From assembly GCA_027943335.1 (NCBI GenBank), contig BSBK01009254.1, positions 543,659 to 607,658 of the forward strand: 64,000 bases of DNA, written 5' to 3'. This DNA comes from Chamaecyparis obtusa (taxonomy: Eukaryota; Streptophyta; Pinopsida; Cupressales; Cupressaceae). The notes below the pieces were generated by a model. That model saw only the letters and a program-made list of their open reading frames with translations, was not told the origin of the DNA and made no database searches. Position numbers and translations under genes: made by a program. Positions 35,890 through 47,228 of this stretch are shown in pieces (within the stretch, counting starts at the first letter, position 1; every line of letters starts with the position of its first letter).

Positions 35890-36849
35890 TGTTGGCAAGT
35901 TGACTTTACTAGTATATATGACTAATTCTAATGTTGTCATTTATGGAAACAAAGTCATATGAAGTTTTGGTGTCAATGCACTAACTTAGAAGATCATAAT
36001 TTGGCCAAGTATGGAAGACAGAGCAGACAGTGAAGCACCTGATTAACAGAGCATCAACGCACGTGTGTATGATCGAGCTTTGGTATGCACCCTTAGATAT
36101 AAGATTTTGAATATGTTACTATACTAAGTCTAAGAACACATGGTCAGATATGACAGCATGAAGAAGTTATAGCAAGTCTAAGTGACACAGTCAGTAAGTG
36201 GCAGAACAGAATAAAGCATGGAGCTGACAGATAGTATTTTGATTAGCGTATATCATTTTGTTTTGTAAAGGCTATGTGCCTATTGTAATTGTGTTATAAA
36301 CATGTTAATATCATTGTATGTAAACACACTTGAGCCAATTAACTTGGAAGCATTGTATGTGTTAAGTTATAGGCCAACCTAGTAGTTAGTTTTGGTTGTG
36401 TCTATTCAGCATGTATATATGTGACATGCGCTTTTGTATTTGAGCATGTATGGCATATAAAGATGAGAAGAAGTATGTGAAGTATGTATTAGAGCAATAA
36501 GAATGATATAGAGCTTTACAAGAGGTTAAAGCATCAACACACAAAAGGAACTGATTAGATAGTAGTGTCAAAGCAACAGTTCACCTTGCAGATATAGTGT
36601 GTATCTGATAACCAGGAGGTTGTAGCCTTCTTCATTGAGCAGTGAGGTTTGGCAGTGATCCATCCACCCCTAACATGGTTTGTTACTTATAGACTCTTAA
36701 CCGAGTCATTGTACTCAACATTGTAATGACTGCTCCTAACAGGGCAAAGGAACATTAATAGGTTCATAATACAAAGTACAATTATTCATGGGTACTAATT
36801 CCCACTGGGGTTTTCCTTTGGCCAAGGTTTCCCCATAAACATATCTTGT
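35890..36849 (+). repeat. E4 3' LTR, left part
   Basis: TGTTGGCAAGTTGAC..., collinear with the 5' LTR up to AAACATATCTTGT, where E5 is inserted. The last five bases (CTTGT) are the E5 target site. Confidence 0.93.
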
Positions 36850-38337
36850 TGATGAACTACAACTGATTGAGAACCTGATTGAAGAACTACAAGTGATTAG
36901 AGATCACCAAGCACTGAATGAATATGTAAGATAATTGAATCAGTTGTAATGTTGTCATTAATGTCAACTAGTTTTCACAATACTTATCATGTTAAGTTGA
37001 AAATATCTAAACATCTCTAAAAAGGAGAGAAAAGATGAAGAATAGAGATATCTACATTGAGGAAGATGGATATGAGAGATGAGGATAAGGAATACTCTTG
37101 GTAACTTATTGATGAGTCTATGACTTCATATTGTTGACTTGATTATGTTGCATTAATCTATTATGAAGTTGGAAGCAAAATGTTACAAAGCAGTGTGGTC
37201 ATTTAATGAAGCATTCTAGTATACACCAAGCAAGTGTAGTGTATACCGAGTGACAGTATCAATTGAGCTTGTGTTCACTGACACATTTCTTTGTTAACTG
37301 AGTATGGACAAAAGAACTAAATGATCAGTTTAGCCGACAGAAATTGATGAGTTGTAAAGTGTATGATTACGAAGTGGAAAGATAAAGTTTGTTACGAGAT
37401 CAACAGCTACAAAATTTTGAAAAGATCTAAAGGATAGAATTGAAATGTGTTATTGACACATCAGCCGAGGAAGGTTTAAGTGGCAAAATAAATGAAGGAG
37501 ATTAAGTGGCAAAATCTGATGGATGAGAAGAAAATAGTTTACTTGTCTATTTAAGAGAATAGGGTTTCACGGTGAAACTTATGCCAGAGGAAGGAGACTG
37601 TAGAGATATCACGTGAACATTGCTTCATGCTTGCCTAATCAAACTAGTTGAAGAAGAACCGAACTGTAGAGTTAACTGAGCATAAGAGAGCTTTTATCGA
37701 GGGATAGTAAGTTATTGAATGTTGTTGAACTAAATAAGAAATATTGATCAGAGGATTGTATGGACTTAGAATAGATCTGATAATCTGCAAATAAAGTTGT
37801 ATTGTAATCAGATCACCTATTTTTACAGTTTAACCATTGTAAACAAATAAAATCTCTTAACTGAGTGGACTTGAAAGTCTTATATGTCATTCATAGAATG
37901 TACATTGTTATCTTGTCAACCCCATAGTGAATGTTGGTTGGACGATAACTATTAGTGTTAAATCCTCTAACAAGGTCACACCTTACAGTGTGTTTTGTAA
38001 CCTTTAGCAGGGTTGGCTCTTCACCGAGCTCACTTTAGAAGAGTGAAACATTTTTGGGTTACTGGTCCCAGGTGGTTTTTCCCTTTGCAGGGTTTCCATG
38101 TTAAATCTCTTGTGTTATGTGTTTATGTTGTGATTGTTTGGATATCATACTTTACATATTGCATGTTAGATTTGGTCGGTAATCACTATGAGCTATTAAC
38201 TGGTAATCGGTAAAGTCATAGACAGTTAGTATTTTATGTTTACCGAGCTGCAAAATTAGCTGAATTTGTTTTGTGATATACATTTTGTATTTGGGACTAT
38301 GGATAACTGATTCACCCCCCTCTTAGTTATTCTAACA
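36850..38337 (+). mobile_element. E5: solo LTR nested in E4 LTR
   Basis: 1,488 bp, TGATGAACTACAACTG...TTCTAACA, flanked by perfect CTTGT duplications (36845-36849 and 38338-38342). It closes with TGATTCACCCCCCTCTTAGTTATTCTAACA, the same end as the E3 LTRs, and shares further blocks with them (GGGTTGGCTCTTCACCGAGC, GAAGAGTGAAA), so it is a relative of E3. No interior is present, so recombination between two LTRs has removed it. A TATA-like CTATTTAAG lies at about 37544. Confidence 0.93.
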
Positions 38338-38342
38338 CTTGT

Positions 38343-38489
38343 GTTATGTGTTATGGTTGAACACTTAATTTGCTTTACTATTCATTTTAGTATTTAAGTA
38401 ATTGAGTTAAGTTTCAAGTATCATAAATTAATTATAGAACATTGATTCACCCCCCCCCCCCCCCCATCTCAATGTTCCAAATCCTAACA
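38343..38489 (+). repeat. E4 3' LTR, right part
   Basis: Resumes GTTATGTGTTATGG and runs to ...AATCCTAACA. The C-run is about 17 long here (about 38450-38466) against about 13 in the 5' LTR. Confidence 0.92.
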
Positions 38490-38494
38490 TAGTA

Positions 38495-39591
38495 ATGATC
38501 GAGGAGATGAACATAGTATTGACCGAGTGTCAGTAATTTACAGTTTGTGAAAGAATTGAGAATCCCAGATGACATAGTTGAATTCTTGGGATATGTAAAA
38601 TGTGTTGAATTTATTAATGAATGGTATGGAGCATTTAATGCATGGTAAACCATTTTCTTATGGATTTAAGGTGAAGTTTGGAGATGTATCTAGAAGGAAG
38701 AGAAGGAGAACAAAATGATGGAAGGATTCGATGAATCTGACCAAAACCTAAGATCTATGGAAGAGATTAAGGGACAAAATATTAATCTGCTTGATCAAGG
38801 AGGTATAAGGATGACCTAATTATGAGGTTAAGAAGAGAGAGAAGAGGTTGATGTTATTAACTAATGAATCTGAGCAGAAGGCTAAGGAGAAGTTGTGAAG
38901 AGCTTAACATAGTTGTCGTGATTTCTTAAAGAAATTTCCAAGCAGATTAGAGATGGAGATGGAAATGAAGGTCAGTTAGTAAATGAACATATGAGTGTAG
39001 TGGATTTGTATTTGCAAAGTGAGTTGTATATTTCAGATCATAACCTAATGTTACTTTCTAACCATTGTATCAGTCAAAATTCTTTAATCAAGGTTGACCT
39101 AATAGTCAATTTTGTAAACCTTTTAATAAAGGTAACATTCTAATGGAATGTCCTTAAGCCTTCTAACCAGGCCACTTTTAATAGAGTGATTAAATCCTTT
39201 AACAGGGCCACACCTAACAGTGTGTATTGTAAACCTTTAACAAGGTTGGCTTCTCACAGAGCTCTCTACAGAAGAGTGAAAATTAGTAGCATGTTACTGG
39301 CAGTTTTTCTCAAATTGGGTTTCCACATTAAATCCTTGTGTTATACTTGTGTGAATGTTATTTGATGTGAATGTTGTTAAAAGTTTTATATTCTACAAGT
39401 TGATTACTTTTGGATAGTGGACTACAAGTTTTATGTTACTGATATATGCTATAGAGACCGAGTGAATTGCTAATTAGATCTAAGTTTGTTGAAGAGCTAG
39501 AAAGTTCAATTGGTACATATGGACCCGAGGAAAATAGATTCACCCCCCCCCCACCCCCACCCCTCTCAATTATTCTAAAATCATTCTAACA
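38495..39591 (+). repeat. E3 3' LTR, right part
   Basis: Continues the E3 LTR after E4 and ends ATCATTCTAACA, as the 5' LTR does at 24622. The C-rich block near 39541-39563 is expanded and interrupted by A. Confidence 0.9.
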
Positions 39592-40912
39592 AGAGGTACA
39601 TCAATTTTTAACTATATGAGACATAATAATATGTCTGGTTTGAGTACATAAATAGAAATGGGAATAAGTAGTACAAGTAAAGAAACTATTTTTGTTTTTG
39701 GAGCTACAAGAACTATGCTTTCCATATAATGATCAAAGGTGTATCAAAAGAAAGCTAAAAATTCAGAGTTTATTGCTATTCAACATACACAAATTAGTAA
39801 AGAGAAAATAAACTAAAGGATAGCCTCTAGGTTTTTGGCAAAATAGATGATATGCTACAAAATTTACTTTCATAAATAGTAATTTCAACAACAGTAAGAT
39901 GATGCTCGGTAATCAAGGAAAAATTAATCAATGATGTTATGGAACATAATCATATGATATAGACCTATACAGCCAATGTAAAATCTCTATCAAAAGGAAA
40001 AATTTATAGATGTAGAGTTAGATCCTCTAATTTTGCCTCAGTTCTTTCAAAAATGATGTTAATAGTTAAACAAAGTGATCAGTGAAATGGTGAAGATCAC
40101 TCCAGACATGCAGAATTCCCAAATATCTATGTCAAATGTCAATAAAGTCATTAATGTAAAAGTGCATCTACAGAAGCCACAAGATTAAAAAAAGAAGACA
40201 TATGCTTTCAAAAAATTGAAGGATTGTGCTTAACACATCTAATAGTGGTAATGAACATTTAATTCATGACCATGTGATGTGTATTTTTACAGAAAAGTAT
40301 GTCCATCAGCTACAAGAACAAAAGAATGCAATTAATTAATAAAATAAAAGGGATTCACCATCATTAAACAATAAAAGCCTTTGTCGACCTGTGAGGGAAA
40401 ACCCTTCTTGAGAAAAGGGTCTACAAGAAAAATGTTCAGAATCTACATACCAAAAGGAGCTAACCCTCATGTCTTACAAGCTACAATGAAACAAATGCAT
40501 GAATAGTAAAACCCTCTTTTTTCAAGGAGAGAAGTCATTCAAATTTCAAAACAGGATTTTTCTCCTTTATGTGAAATATTTACATGAAGTTGTTTATGTG
40601 TCAAGTTGTGTTTTCCATGCTCAGTGTTATTATCAAGATTGTATTGTGTTGTTGTCCATGAAAATCATCAACATTTTGGTGTATCACCTGATAGTTTAAG
40701 TTAGTTAGTTTATTTCTTTAAGTTTTTTCCTTTCAGTTTATCTTCCCTTTTCCCTCAAAGTTTTAGGTAGTTTGAGTACATTAGGTGATTATTCAAGGGG
40801 AACTAGATGTTTCACTTCAGTCTTAACATGTCCCGCATTGAATTCATTCCCATGTTATGCCAATAGTTTCTAAATTTTATAGTTTATTCAAGGGTGCAAA
40901 TTTTGGTGCATA
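39592..40912 (+). repeat. E6 5' LTR, incomplete
   Basis: Aligns with 49204-50150 and then, past an internal gap, with 51896-52088. The gap in this copy (near 40538) corresponds to about 1.74 kb of the 3' copy. The right end is put at ...TTTTGGTGCATAACA, just before TTTTGGCATGCCGATGG, which has the look of a gypsy TGGCGCC-type primer site. The same LTR-end words recur at 61361-61393. Confidence 0.78.
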
Positions 40913-41109
40913 ACAGTTTTGGCATGCCGATGGTTAGAATTTTATAGTCTTGTTTTTTTTATGTGCTGACAACAAGTTAGTGGCATTTTAGAGGTTATAT
41001 TTAAGCATATCTAGCAACTCTGTGTGAAGGAAAAGATCAATTTTGTATTTGTTTGTATGAAAAGAATAGAGACCAGAAGCTCAAAGTTTGTTGATTTTTT
41101 ATAGTTATC

Positions 41110-43038
41110 TTCTCCAAGAAGAAGAGAGAGGGCACTTAGAAGGATTGTTCCTTCTTCTAGAGTTCAGTCAACACTACCTGGTGTAGGTGACAAACCCTTT
41201 TTGTTTTATGAAATAAGGAGAAGAAAGGGGTGTCCTATCAGACATTGAACATCATATACAGTTAGAATAAAGCCTCATATTTCCTCTTTTGGAACTTTCA
41301 CATTTTCAACAAGCGGTAGCTTTGTTGCAGCCAACACTTCATTTTCAGCAGCAAGTATTGTTTCAACAAGCTTAAGTTTAGTTTTAGCAAGTTCCAGTTC
41401 TGCTGCAACAAGTGCATCAACACATTCTAGCTCCATGGTTGTGCCAAGAGCATTTTCTTTTGTACCTTTTAATCAATGTAGTCCTTTGAATTTAGCCCAA
41501 CATGATGACATCCCACTAGTAGCATTAAAAGGGTCATCATAATTCATTGGAGAAGGTCAGATAACCCCATTTGAACACATCAGAGATGTAGTTGCATTGT
41601 GTAATATTCATCATGTGATGCAAGAGAATGTGGCTATTAGATTACTAGTTGCATCTTTCAAAAGAAAAGCACTAGAATGGTTTAGAAGCTTGCCAATTGC
41701 TTCAATTGCTACATGGGACCAATTGGGGGATTCTTTTACCAAATTTTTTGAAGAGATGTTTGATCACTTGTCACTAGGAGAACAACTAACTACCATAAAA
41801 AGAGCCTCTCGGGAGCAGATGACAAATTTCAATATTTGTTTCCAAAAGACATGGAATAAGATAGCTCCTACAGTAAGGCCTCTGCTAATTATGCTTTCCT
41901 CTATTATTTGAAGAGCTTGAATAGTGACATTTTAGTAATGATCCAATCCATGGGAGTTACCTCATTACCTCAAGCTTACAATATAGTTGTCAAAGCATAA
42001 AATAGTCTTATTCAAGAAGGCAAGATAGCACCTAGGCCACCCATGCCTTATTTTCCTGACACATAGTCTAATATGTCATTGCAAGTGCTACCTTTGGCTC
42101 CTTTACTTGCTAATCCAACATTTCCTACTATAGGAAATCATGAAGTTTCAGTTACAGGACCTTCCAATGAGTTGCAAGAACTCAAAAGTGGTCAGTAGAA
42201 GATAGAAAATATCCTGCAAACTATGGGGGATGAGTTAACCAGTATTAAGAAATAGTATCAAGGGCCTAGGCCAACATTTTAATAGCAGAATCAAGGAGTA
42301 AATCAACCATATCAAGGTCTAGGATATCAATACTAGTAGAATATACAACCCTATCAAGGTGCATATCAAGGAGCTAGACAAAATGTTAGTCAATGGCCTT
42401 TTCAACCATACAATCCAACCCCTCTTAATGATATTAATCAAATGAAAGATATTGTTCCAGCAAATAAACACCTAGCAACAAAGTATGAGTGGTGTTATTC
42501 TTGTAATCAAGCACATAACCAGGCTTTGTGTTTGAATAGGGTAATTAATTAGGCACTTATGGTCCAAAATGTTGCAAGTTCACATCCATATGTACCTCCT
42601 GGTATATCTGAATAGTAACAAGATGCATAGGCTAATGAGAATTTGTTCCTTAATTAGAAAGGAGAGGAGTTATGTGGTGTAAATGGTGACTCAAAAATTG
42701 CATCCAATACACAAGCAAAGAAAAGAGCTCTAGAAATGGATCAAATAGCTAATAAAAAAAAAGGGCCTGCAATTGTAGAGACATCGTCTACACCAAATTC
42801 AAGTACACCAATAAAAACACCGGTCATAGAGAAGCCTCACAAGAATGTGGATCTATTTTGTGTTAAAGTACATCAGAAAGTGCATTCAATTATGCCTTAC
42901 AACATTGTGTACATCATGAAGAAGATAAACATGACTATGACTATGTGGGATTCCTTATCTATTCATGGACAAGATGATTTTTTGAAAAGGGCATTGTCTA
43001 AAGATGAAAACCCTAAAAAAATTGTTGATGATTCCTGA
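41110..43038 (+). pseudogene. E6 gag remnant
   Basis: A Ser/Thr/Ala-rich leader (about 41320-41490) precedes a gypsy gag core: QITPFEHIRDVVAL, KRKALEWFRSLP, TWDQLGDSFTKFF (about 41560-41750). After a frameshift near 41880, YYLKSLN and a Gln/Tyr/Pro-rich region (42290-42420) follow, with a zinc-knuckle-like WCYSCNQAHNQALC (about 42490-42530) and the tail to 43038. About ten in-frame stops between 42060 and 42660 are nearly all TAG, including a double TAGTAG at about 42333, in positions where Gln is expected from context. Confidence 0.82.
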
Positions 43039-43420
43039 AAAGTTGTGTTGACCAATGTTGATCAAGGGAAAGATACTAATATCAGTAGAAAATAAAAATA
43101 TGTGGTTCAAGGTAACAACGTGAAACCACCTCTATTCTATGTTTTGTTGATCATTGGTGATAATTTGGTACATAATTGTATGGTGAATAATGGTGCCACT
43201 TACTTTGTGATGTCTAAGAAGATAGATAATCAATTAGGTTTGAAATATGAACCTTTAGAGAAAGGAATAGTGCAACTTGATGGATCATATGTTAACTCAG
43301 TCGGTTTTATCAAAGATGTCAACCTAACATTACACACTTGTCCCAATTTTTCTATATCCCAATATATTTATGTGATAGATTTACCTCTGTATTTTGGGTT
43401 ATATTTATCAACATAATTCA
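43039..43420 (+). pseudogene. E6 protease remnant (active Asp lost)
   Basis: Retropepsin-like region with VNNGATYFVMSKK at about 43183-43221 where the family has DSGA: the catalytic Asp is Asn. Flanking words LDGSYVNSVGFIKDV and CPNFSISQYIYVIDLPLYFG fit the rest of the fold. It ends at a TAA near 43416. Confidence 0.75.
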
Positions 43421-43785
43421 CATCCAAAGTAGGAGGCTACCTTTCTTCAGATTGGTCTCACATGTTATTACATACTAGATATGGGACTAAAGTAACTATC
43501 AAATCTAGCTACTTGTAAAGAATAATATTGCGCCTTACATACCAATGTAACTAATGCCAATTATGTAATCTTTGAGCATGATGAACTTATTGTCCCCGAG
43601 CCTAATACATTAGTTGATGAAATTCATGACATCTTGTTGGATGACTGGGCAGTAGAGAACGCTTTGAATGATTAAACTAATTTTATTTTATATGCTAGTA
43701 TGGGTAATTATATGTTTCAATAGGCTGGTTTGGTAATGACAAATCTGGACAAAAAGTCAAAAGATTATTCTGAATAGTAGAATGA

Positions 43786-44190
43786 AGTATGGGAGATGTC
43801 TTTTAATGGTTCTAGGAGAAGACATGGTGCTGGTGGGGATACAATGTTATTTTCTACAAAAGGTGAGAAGTATTATGAAACTTTTCATTTTGGATTTTCA
43901 TGCACCAATTACACAATAGAGTACAAGGGTTTAATTCAAGGGATGGAATGGGCAAGGAAAAGGGGAATCAAGTATCTGAAACCTATATATGGTGACAATG
44001 AGTTATTTGTTAACCAAGTAAGAGGATTGAATGCAGTTAAAAACTTAAGTCCTATAGACATAGATTGTGGGATATGTTAGAAAACTTTGAGGTCTTCAAT
44101 ATTGTTGCCATACTAAGAAGCAAAAACAAACATGATGATAGATTGACTGCAATAGGTGCTCAATTTGACATCCCAAACAACATCAAGAAA
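43786..44190 (+). pseudogene. E6 additional RNase H remnant
   Basis: Plant/archaeal-type RNase H found between protease and RT. MSFNGSRRRHGAGG carries the first catalytic site with Asp changed to Asn; IEYKGLIQGMEWA supplies the Glu; YGDNELFVNQVRG the second Asp; HDDRLTAIGAQFD (about 44135-44170, after stops) the fourth acid. This is separate from the ordinary pol RNase H at 45540-45790. Tat elements are known to carry a second RNase H, more often next to the first one, so the position upstream of RT is notable. Confidence 0.82.
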
Positions 44191-44549
44191 GGTTGTAACT
44201 ATTAGCATATTAAAGTTATAATTAGGCCCTCAATTCTTGATAATAACCTTAGCTGGTAGGTGTTTTAAGTGATGAGAAAATTCTGCACTTCATATTGCAC
44301 ACTCAAATTAGGATAGAATCAAGCAGTTGTATGAGGATCAAGTTATACAGTTGAAGTCAAATAAGTTGCCACAAGGATTAGTTATCTTAGAATCTATCTT
44401 CAACTCAAATGATCAAGCAAGGAAGAATAAAACTAGTTTGTTGGTTCAGCAAGATCATTATGAAGATCTAGAGATTGCATCGGGGAAAAGCCACAAAATT
44501 GGTAAAGTAAACTCTTATGCTGAAAAATAGGCATTTCTACAATTATTTT

Positions 44550-45169
44550 AGGGGTTAAGTGATATTTTTTCTTGGGAATATGAAGATTTAAAGGATTTTA
44601 ATCCACGGTTGGCACAACATACAATTGAACTATAACCTATAGCCAAGCCCATAAGGCATAAACAAAGACTAGTTAACCCCAAACTAGAACCTTTAATGCA
44701 AAAAGAAGTGTTTAGGCTGATAGAAAGTGGCATAATATTTCCTATTAAGCATACTAGTTGGGTATCTAACTTGGTTCCTGTAAGGAAGAAGAATGGGGAT
44801 TTGAGATTTTGTGTTGACTTTAGAGATCTTAATGGGGCTTCCTTAAAAGATAGGAATCCTCTTCCATCCATGGAACATATTCTTCAATTTATTTCAGGTT
44901 CTGAGCATTTTTCACTTTTAGATGGTTATTCAGGATATAACCAAATTTTGGTAAAGGAGGAGGATCAATACAAGACTTCCTTTAGTATGAAGTGGGACAC
45001 AATGGCTTATAGGAAAATGCATTTTGGTTTATCTAATGTTGGAGCAACTTTTCAAAAAGCCATGGACATGGATTTTAGCAATCTAATGTATAAGTTTGTC
45101 TTAGTTTATCTTGATGATAGTATAGTTTATTCCAAGAAGGCAGTTGATCACCTTGATCATCTTAGATAG
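44550..45169 (+). pseudogene. E6 reverse transcriptase remnant
   Basis: LSDIFSWEYEDL opens the domain, followed by RLVNPKLEPLMQKEVFRL, SWVSNLVPVRKKNGDLRFCV, FSLLDGYSGYNQI (first catalytic Asp), MHFGLSNVGATFQKAM and the active site VYLDDSIVYS (about 45096-45125, both Asp kept). The frame closes at 45169 with TAG and shifts. Confidence 0.92.
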
Positions 45170-45850
45170 ATTTTTGAGCAATGTAGAGAATTTCGTCTCT
45201 TTAAATCCTAAGAAGTATGTCTTTATAGTGCACGAAGGTAAATTATTAGGATATTTTGTCTCAAATGAAGGAGTTACAGTTGATCTTGAGAGGTTTGCAA
45301 CTATTTTAGAGATGTCATTACCACAAAACAAGAAGGGGCTGCAAAGTTTTATTGGCAGAATCAACTTTGTGATAAGGTTTATGCTTGACATAGCAAATTT
45401 ATTAAAACCTCTCACAACCATGTTAAAGAAAAATGCAGTGTTCAATTGGGCTAGAGAGGCAAAGAATAGCTTTTAGTTAATAAAAGAAGCTCTGGCATCA
45501 CCTCCAACACTAATAAATCCTTATTTTACTAAGGATTTTACTTTATATGGATTTGGAAGTTTTGATGTTATTTCTATAATTTTAGTGCAAAAGAATGCAA
45601 AAGGCTTTGAGCAACCTATCACTTTCTTCAAAAAGGGTCTTGAAGATTATGAACAAAGATACAACTTTGTAGAAAAGCATGTCCTTGCTATTGTAAAGAG
45701 TCTCAAGAAGTTTAGGTACATGTTGTCCCATAAAAAAGTTCATTTAGTGGTAGGACATCCAAGCATAAATATTTTTTTGTTAAGGACTTGAATGATAAGA
45801 GGGTTGGATGGATTACTAGGGTCATGGAGTTTAATATTGACATTTAGGTG
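45170..45850 (+). pseudogene. E6 RT thumb and RNase H remnant
   Basis: In a new frame: NPKKYVFIVHEGKLLGYFVS, LQSFIGRINFVIRFM, ANLLKPLTTMLKK (thumb/connection). Then a degraded gypsy RNase H: FTLYGFGSF, ILVQKNAKGFEQPITFFKKG, DYEQRYNFVEKHVLAIVKSL, KFRYML. The usual first Asp of RNase H is not evident in GFGSFD. Stops at 45474 (TAG) and 45789. Confidence 0.8.
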
Positions 45851-46059
45851 ACTAGACATGTTAGAGGGAAGGGTCTTTGTGAGCATTTGGCCAAGGAAGG
45901 TATCTCAAATGATGAGGAAGTGACTAGAATAGTTTTAGTCAACAATGGGAAAGTTGTAAATGACTAGCTAGCAAGCTAGTTGTAGGAGATGACTCATTTC
46001 CTAAGGATAGGTGAATTCCCACTTGGTCTTGACTAAGAAAAAAGAAGGTACTACAAGCT

Positions 46060-47228
46060 CCAATTAGTTCCTTTTGTTCTAATCAATAATATTTTGTTTA
46101 AGAAATATCATAGTGGTGTATTATTGAGGTGCATTGATGTTGATCATATCAGTCAAGTGTTACATGAGTTTCATGATGGACCTTCAAGATGCCATTATGT
46201 TGTAAGAACAATAAATTTTAAGATTACATGTGTTGACTATTACTAGCTCATCCTTTTTAAGGACACACAAGCATATGTCATAAAATATTAAGTGTGCAAT
46301 GTTTTCAAGTAAGGAAATGTTGGTTACTTTACCATTACATCCAATTTAAGTGGAGTAGCCCTTCATGAGATGGGTCATTGATTGTATTGGAGTAATTAAT
46401 CTACCTTTCAGTGTAGGCCATAAGTGGATAATTACTGCCACAGATTATTTCACCCATTGGACAAAAGCAACAACATTAAAAGAAATTAATGAGTCTTCTA
46501 TTTTGAGCTTTATGAAGACTTGATTTGTAGATTTGGGGTTCCAAAATCTATCATATCAGATAATACTTTGGCTTTTGTGGGGTTGAGAGTAACCGATTAG
46601 GTGTTAAAGAATGATATCTATCTGAACACAAGTTCTAACTATTATCCTTAGGGTAATGGACTGGCAGAGTCTACAAATAAGAATTTGATTAAAATATTTA
46701 AAAGGACACTGCAAGATAATCAAAGGGATTGGAATTCTAAGGTAAAAGGTTCTTTATGGGAAGACAAGATAACTCCTAAGAAGGTGATTGCAACTTCACC
46801 TTATGTATTAGTGCATGGAAAGGAAGCATGATTGTCAATATCAGTAGGGTTTCCAGCTATGGATCTTGCCAGCTAGTTGGTTTTGTTTGAAGGACATCCC
46901 TTGCAAGTTAGATATGCTCAACTCATTGAATGAGAAGATAATAGAGACATGGCTATGAAGACTATAGAGTACCAGCAGCTAAAAACTAAGAAGACTTTTG
47001 ACATAAAAACAAGATCAAGGAATTTTTAGGTTGGGTATATGGTACTCAGGTGGGATGAGCTCAAAACTAGGCCTAGTAAGAATTTTAAGTTTGATGCATT
47101 TTGGAGTTGGCCATTCATGATTTCAGAGTGCAAGGAGTACAATTATTTTGAACTAGGAACAATGGAGGGTTAAGTATTGCCCATCTCGGTCAACATGATA
47201 CAACTCAAGCCCTACTTTGAGGTTTGAT
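46060..47228 (+). pseudogene. E6 integrase remnant
   Basis: H2C2 finger region (VLHEFHDGPS...) at about 46140, core ITATDYFTHWTKATTLKE (about 46430-46485, first Asp), FGVPKSIISDNTLAF (about 46527-46575, second Asp) and GNGLAESTNKNLIKIF (about 46650-46700, Glu). The C-terminal part with TKKTFDIKTRSRNF, PFMISECKEYNYFEL and a tail to 47228 fits the gypsy integrase end. Stops throughout, mostly TAG. Confidence 0.85.

Larger units (their letters stand above)
29865..38489 (+). mobile_element. E4: non-autonomous LTR retrotransposon with unknown ORF
   Basis: LTRs 29865-30964 and 35890-36849 + 38343-38489, with the perfect duplication TAGTA at 29860-29864 and 38490-38494. PBS TGGTATCAGAGC at 30967 and PPT AAAAAGGGGGAGAT before the 3' LTR. 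The 4.9-kb interior has a gag-like ORF1 (31019-32148) and a separate ORF2 (32569-35573). I find no protease DSG, integrase acids or RT FVDD motif in any frame, so it must have relied on enzymes from another element. Its 3' LTR contains solo LTR E5. Confidence 0.9.
23642..39591 (+). mobile_element. E3: Ty1/copia retrotransposon, interrupted
   Basis: 5' LTR remnant (to 24622), tRNA-iMet PBS, gag, protease, integrase, RT, RNase H, (AG)n tract, PPT, and a 3' LTR that starts at 29421, is interrupted at 29864 by E4 (29865-38494 including its TSD) and resumes at 38495-39591. The 5' LTR lacks about its first 550 bp. The right end lies inside the LTR of gypsy element E6: the sequence from 39592 onward aligns with 49204 onward. 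Multiple stops and about four frameshifts; dead. Confidence 0.9.

Noticed and set aside
36847..38337. E5 starting at TGTTGATG (36847)
   Set aside because: The duplication CTTGT fits only if the LTR starts at 36850 (TGATGAAC); with 36847 the flanks do not match.
38601..39591. A separate solo LTR at 38601-39591
   Set aside because: It continues the E3 3' LTR that begins at 29421: the E4 TSD TAGTA joins 29864 to 38495, and the end matches the E3 5' LTR end.
44327..44530. Separate gene in E6 between the extra RNase H and RT
   Set aside because: The frame is continuous with the pol frame on both sides and is best read as linker of the same polyprotein.
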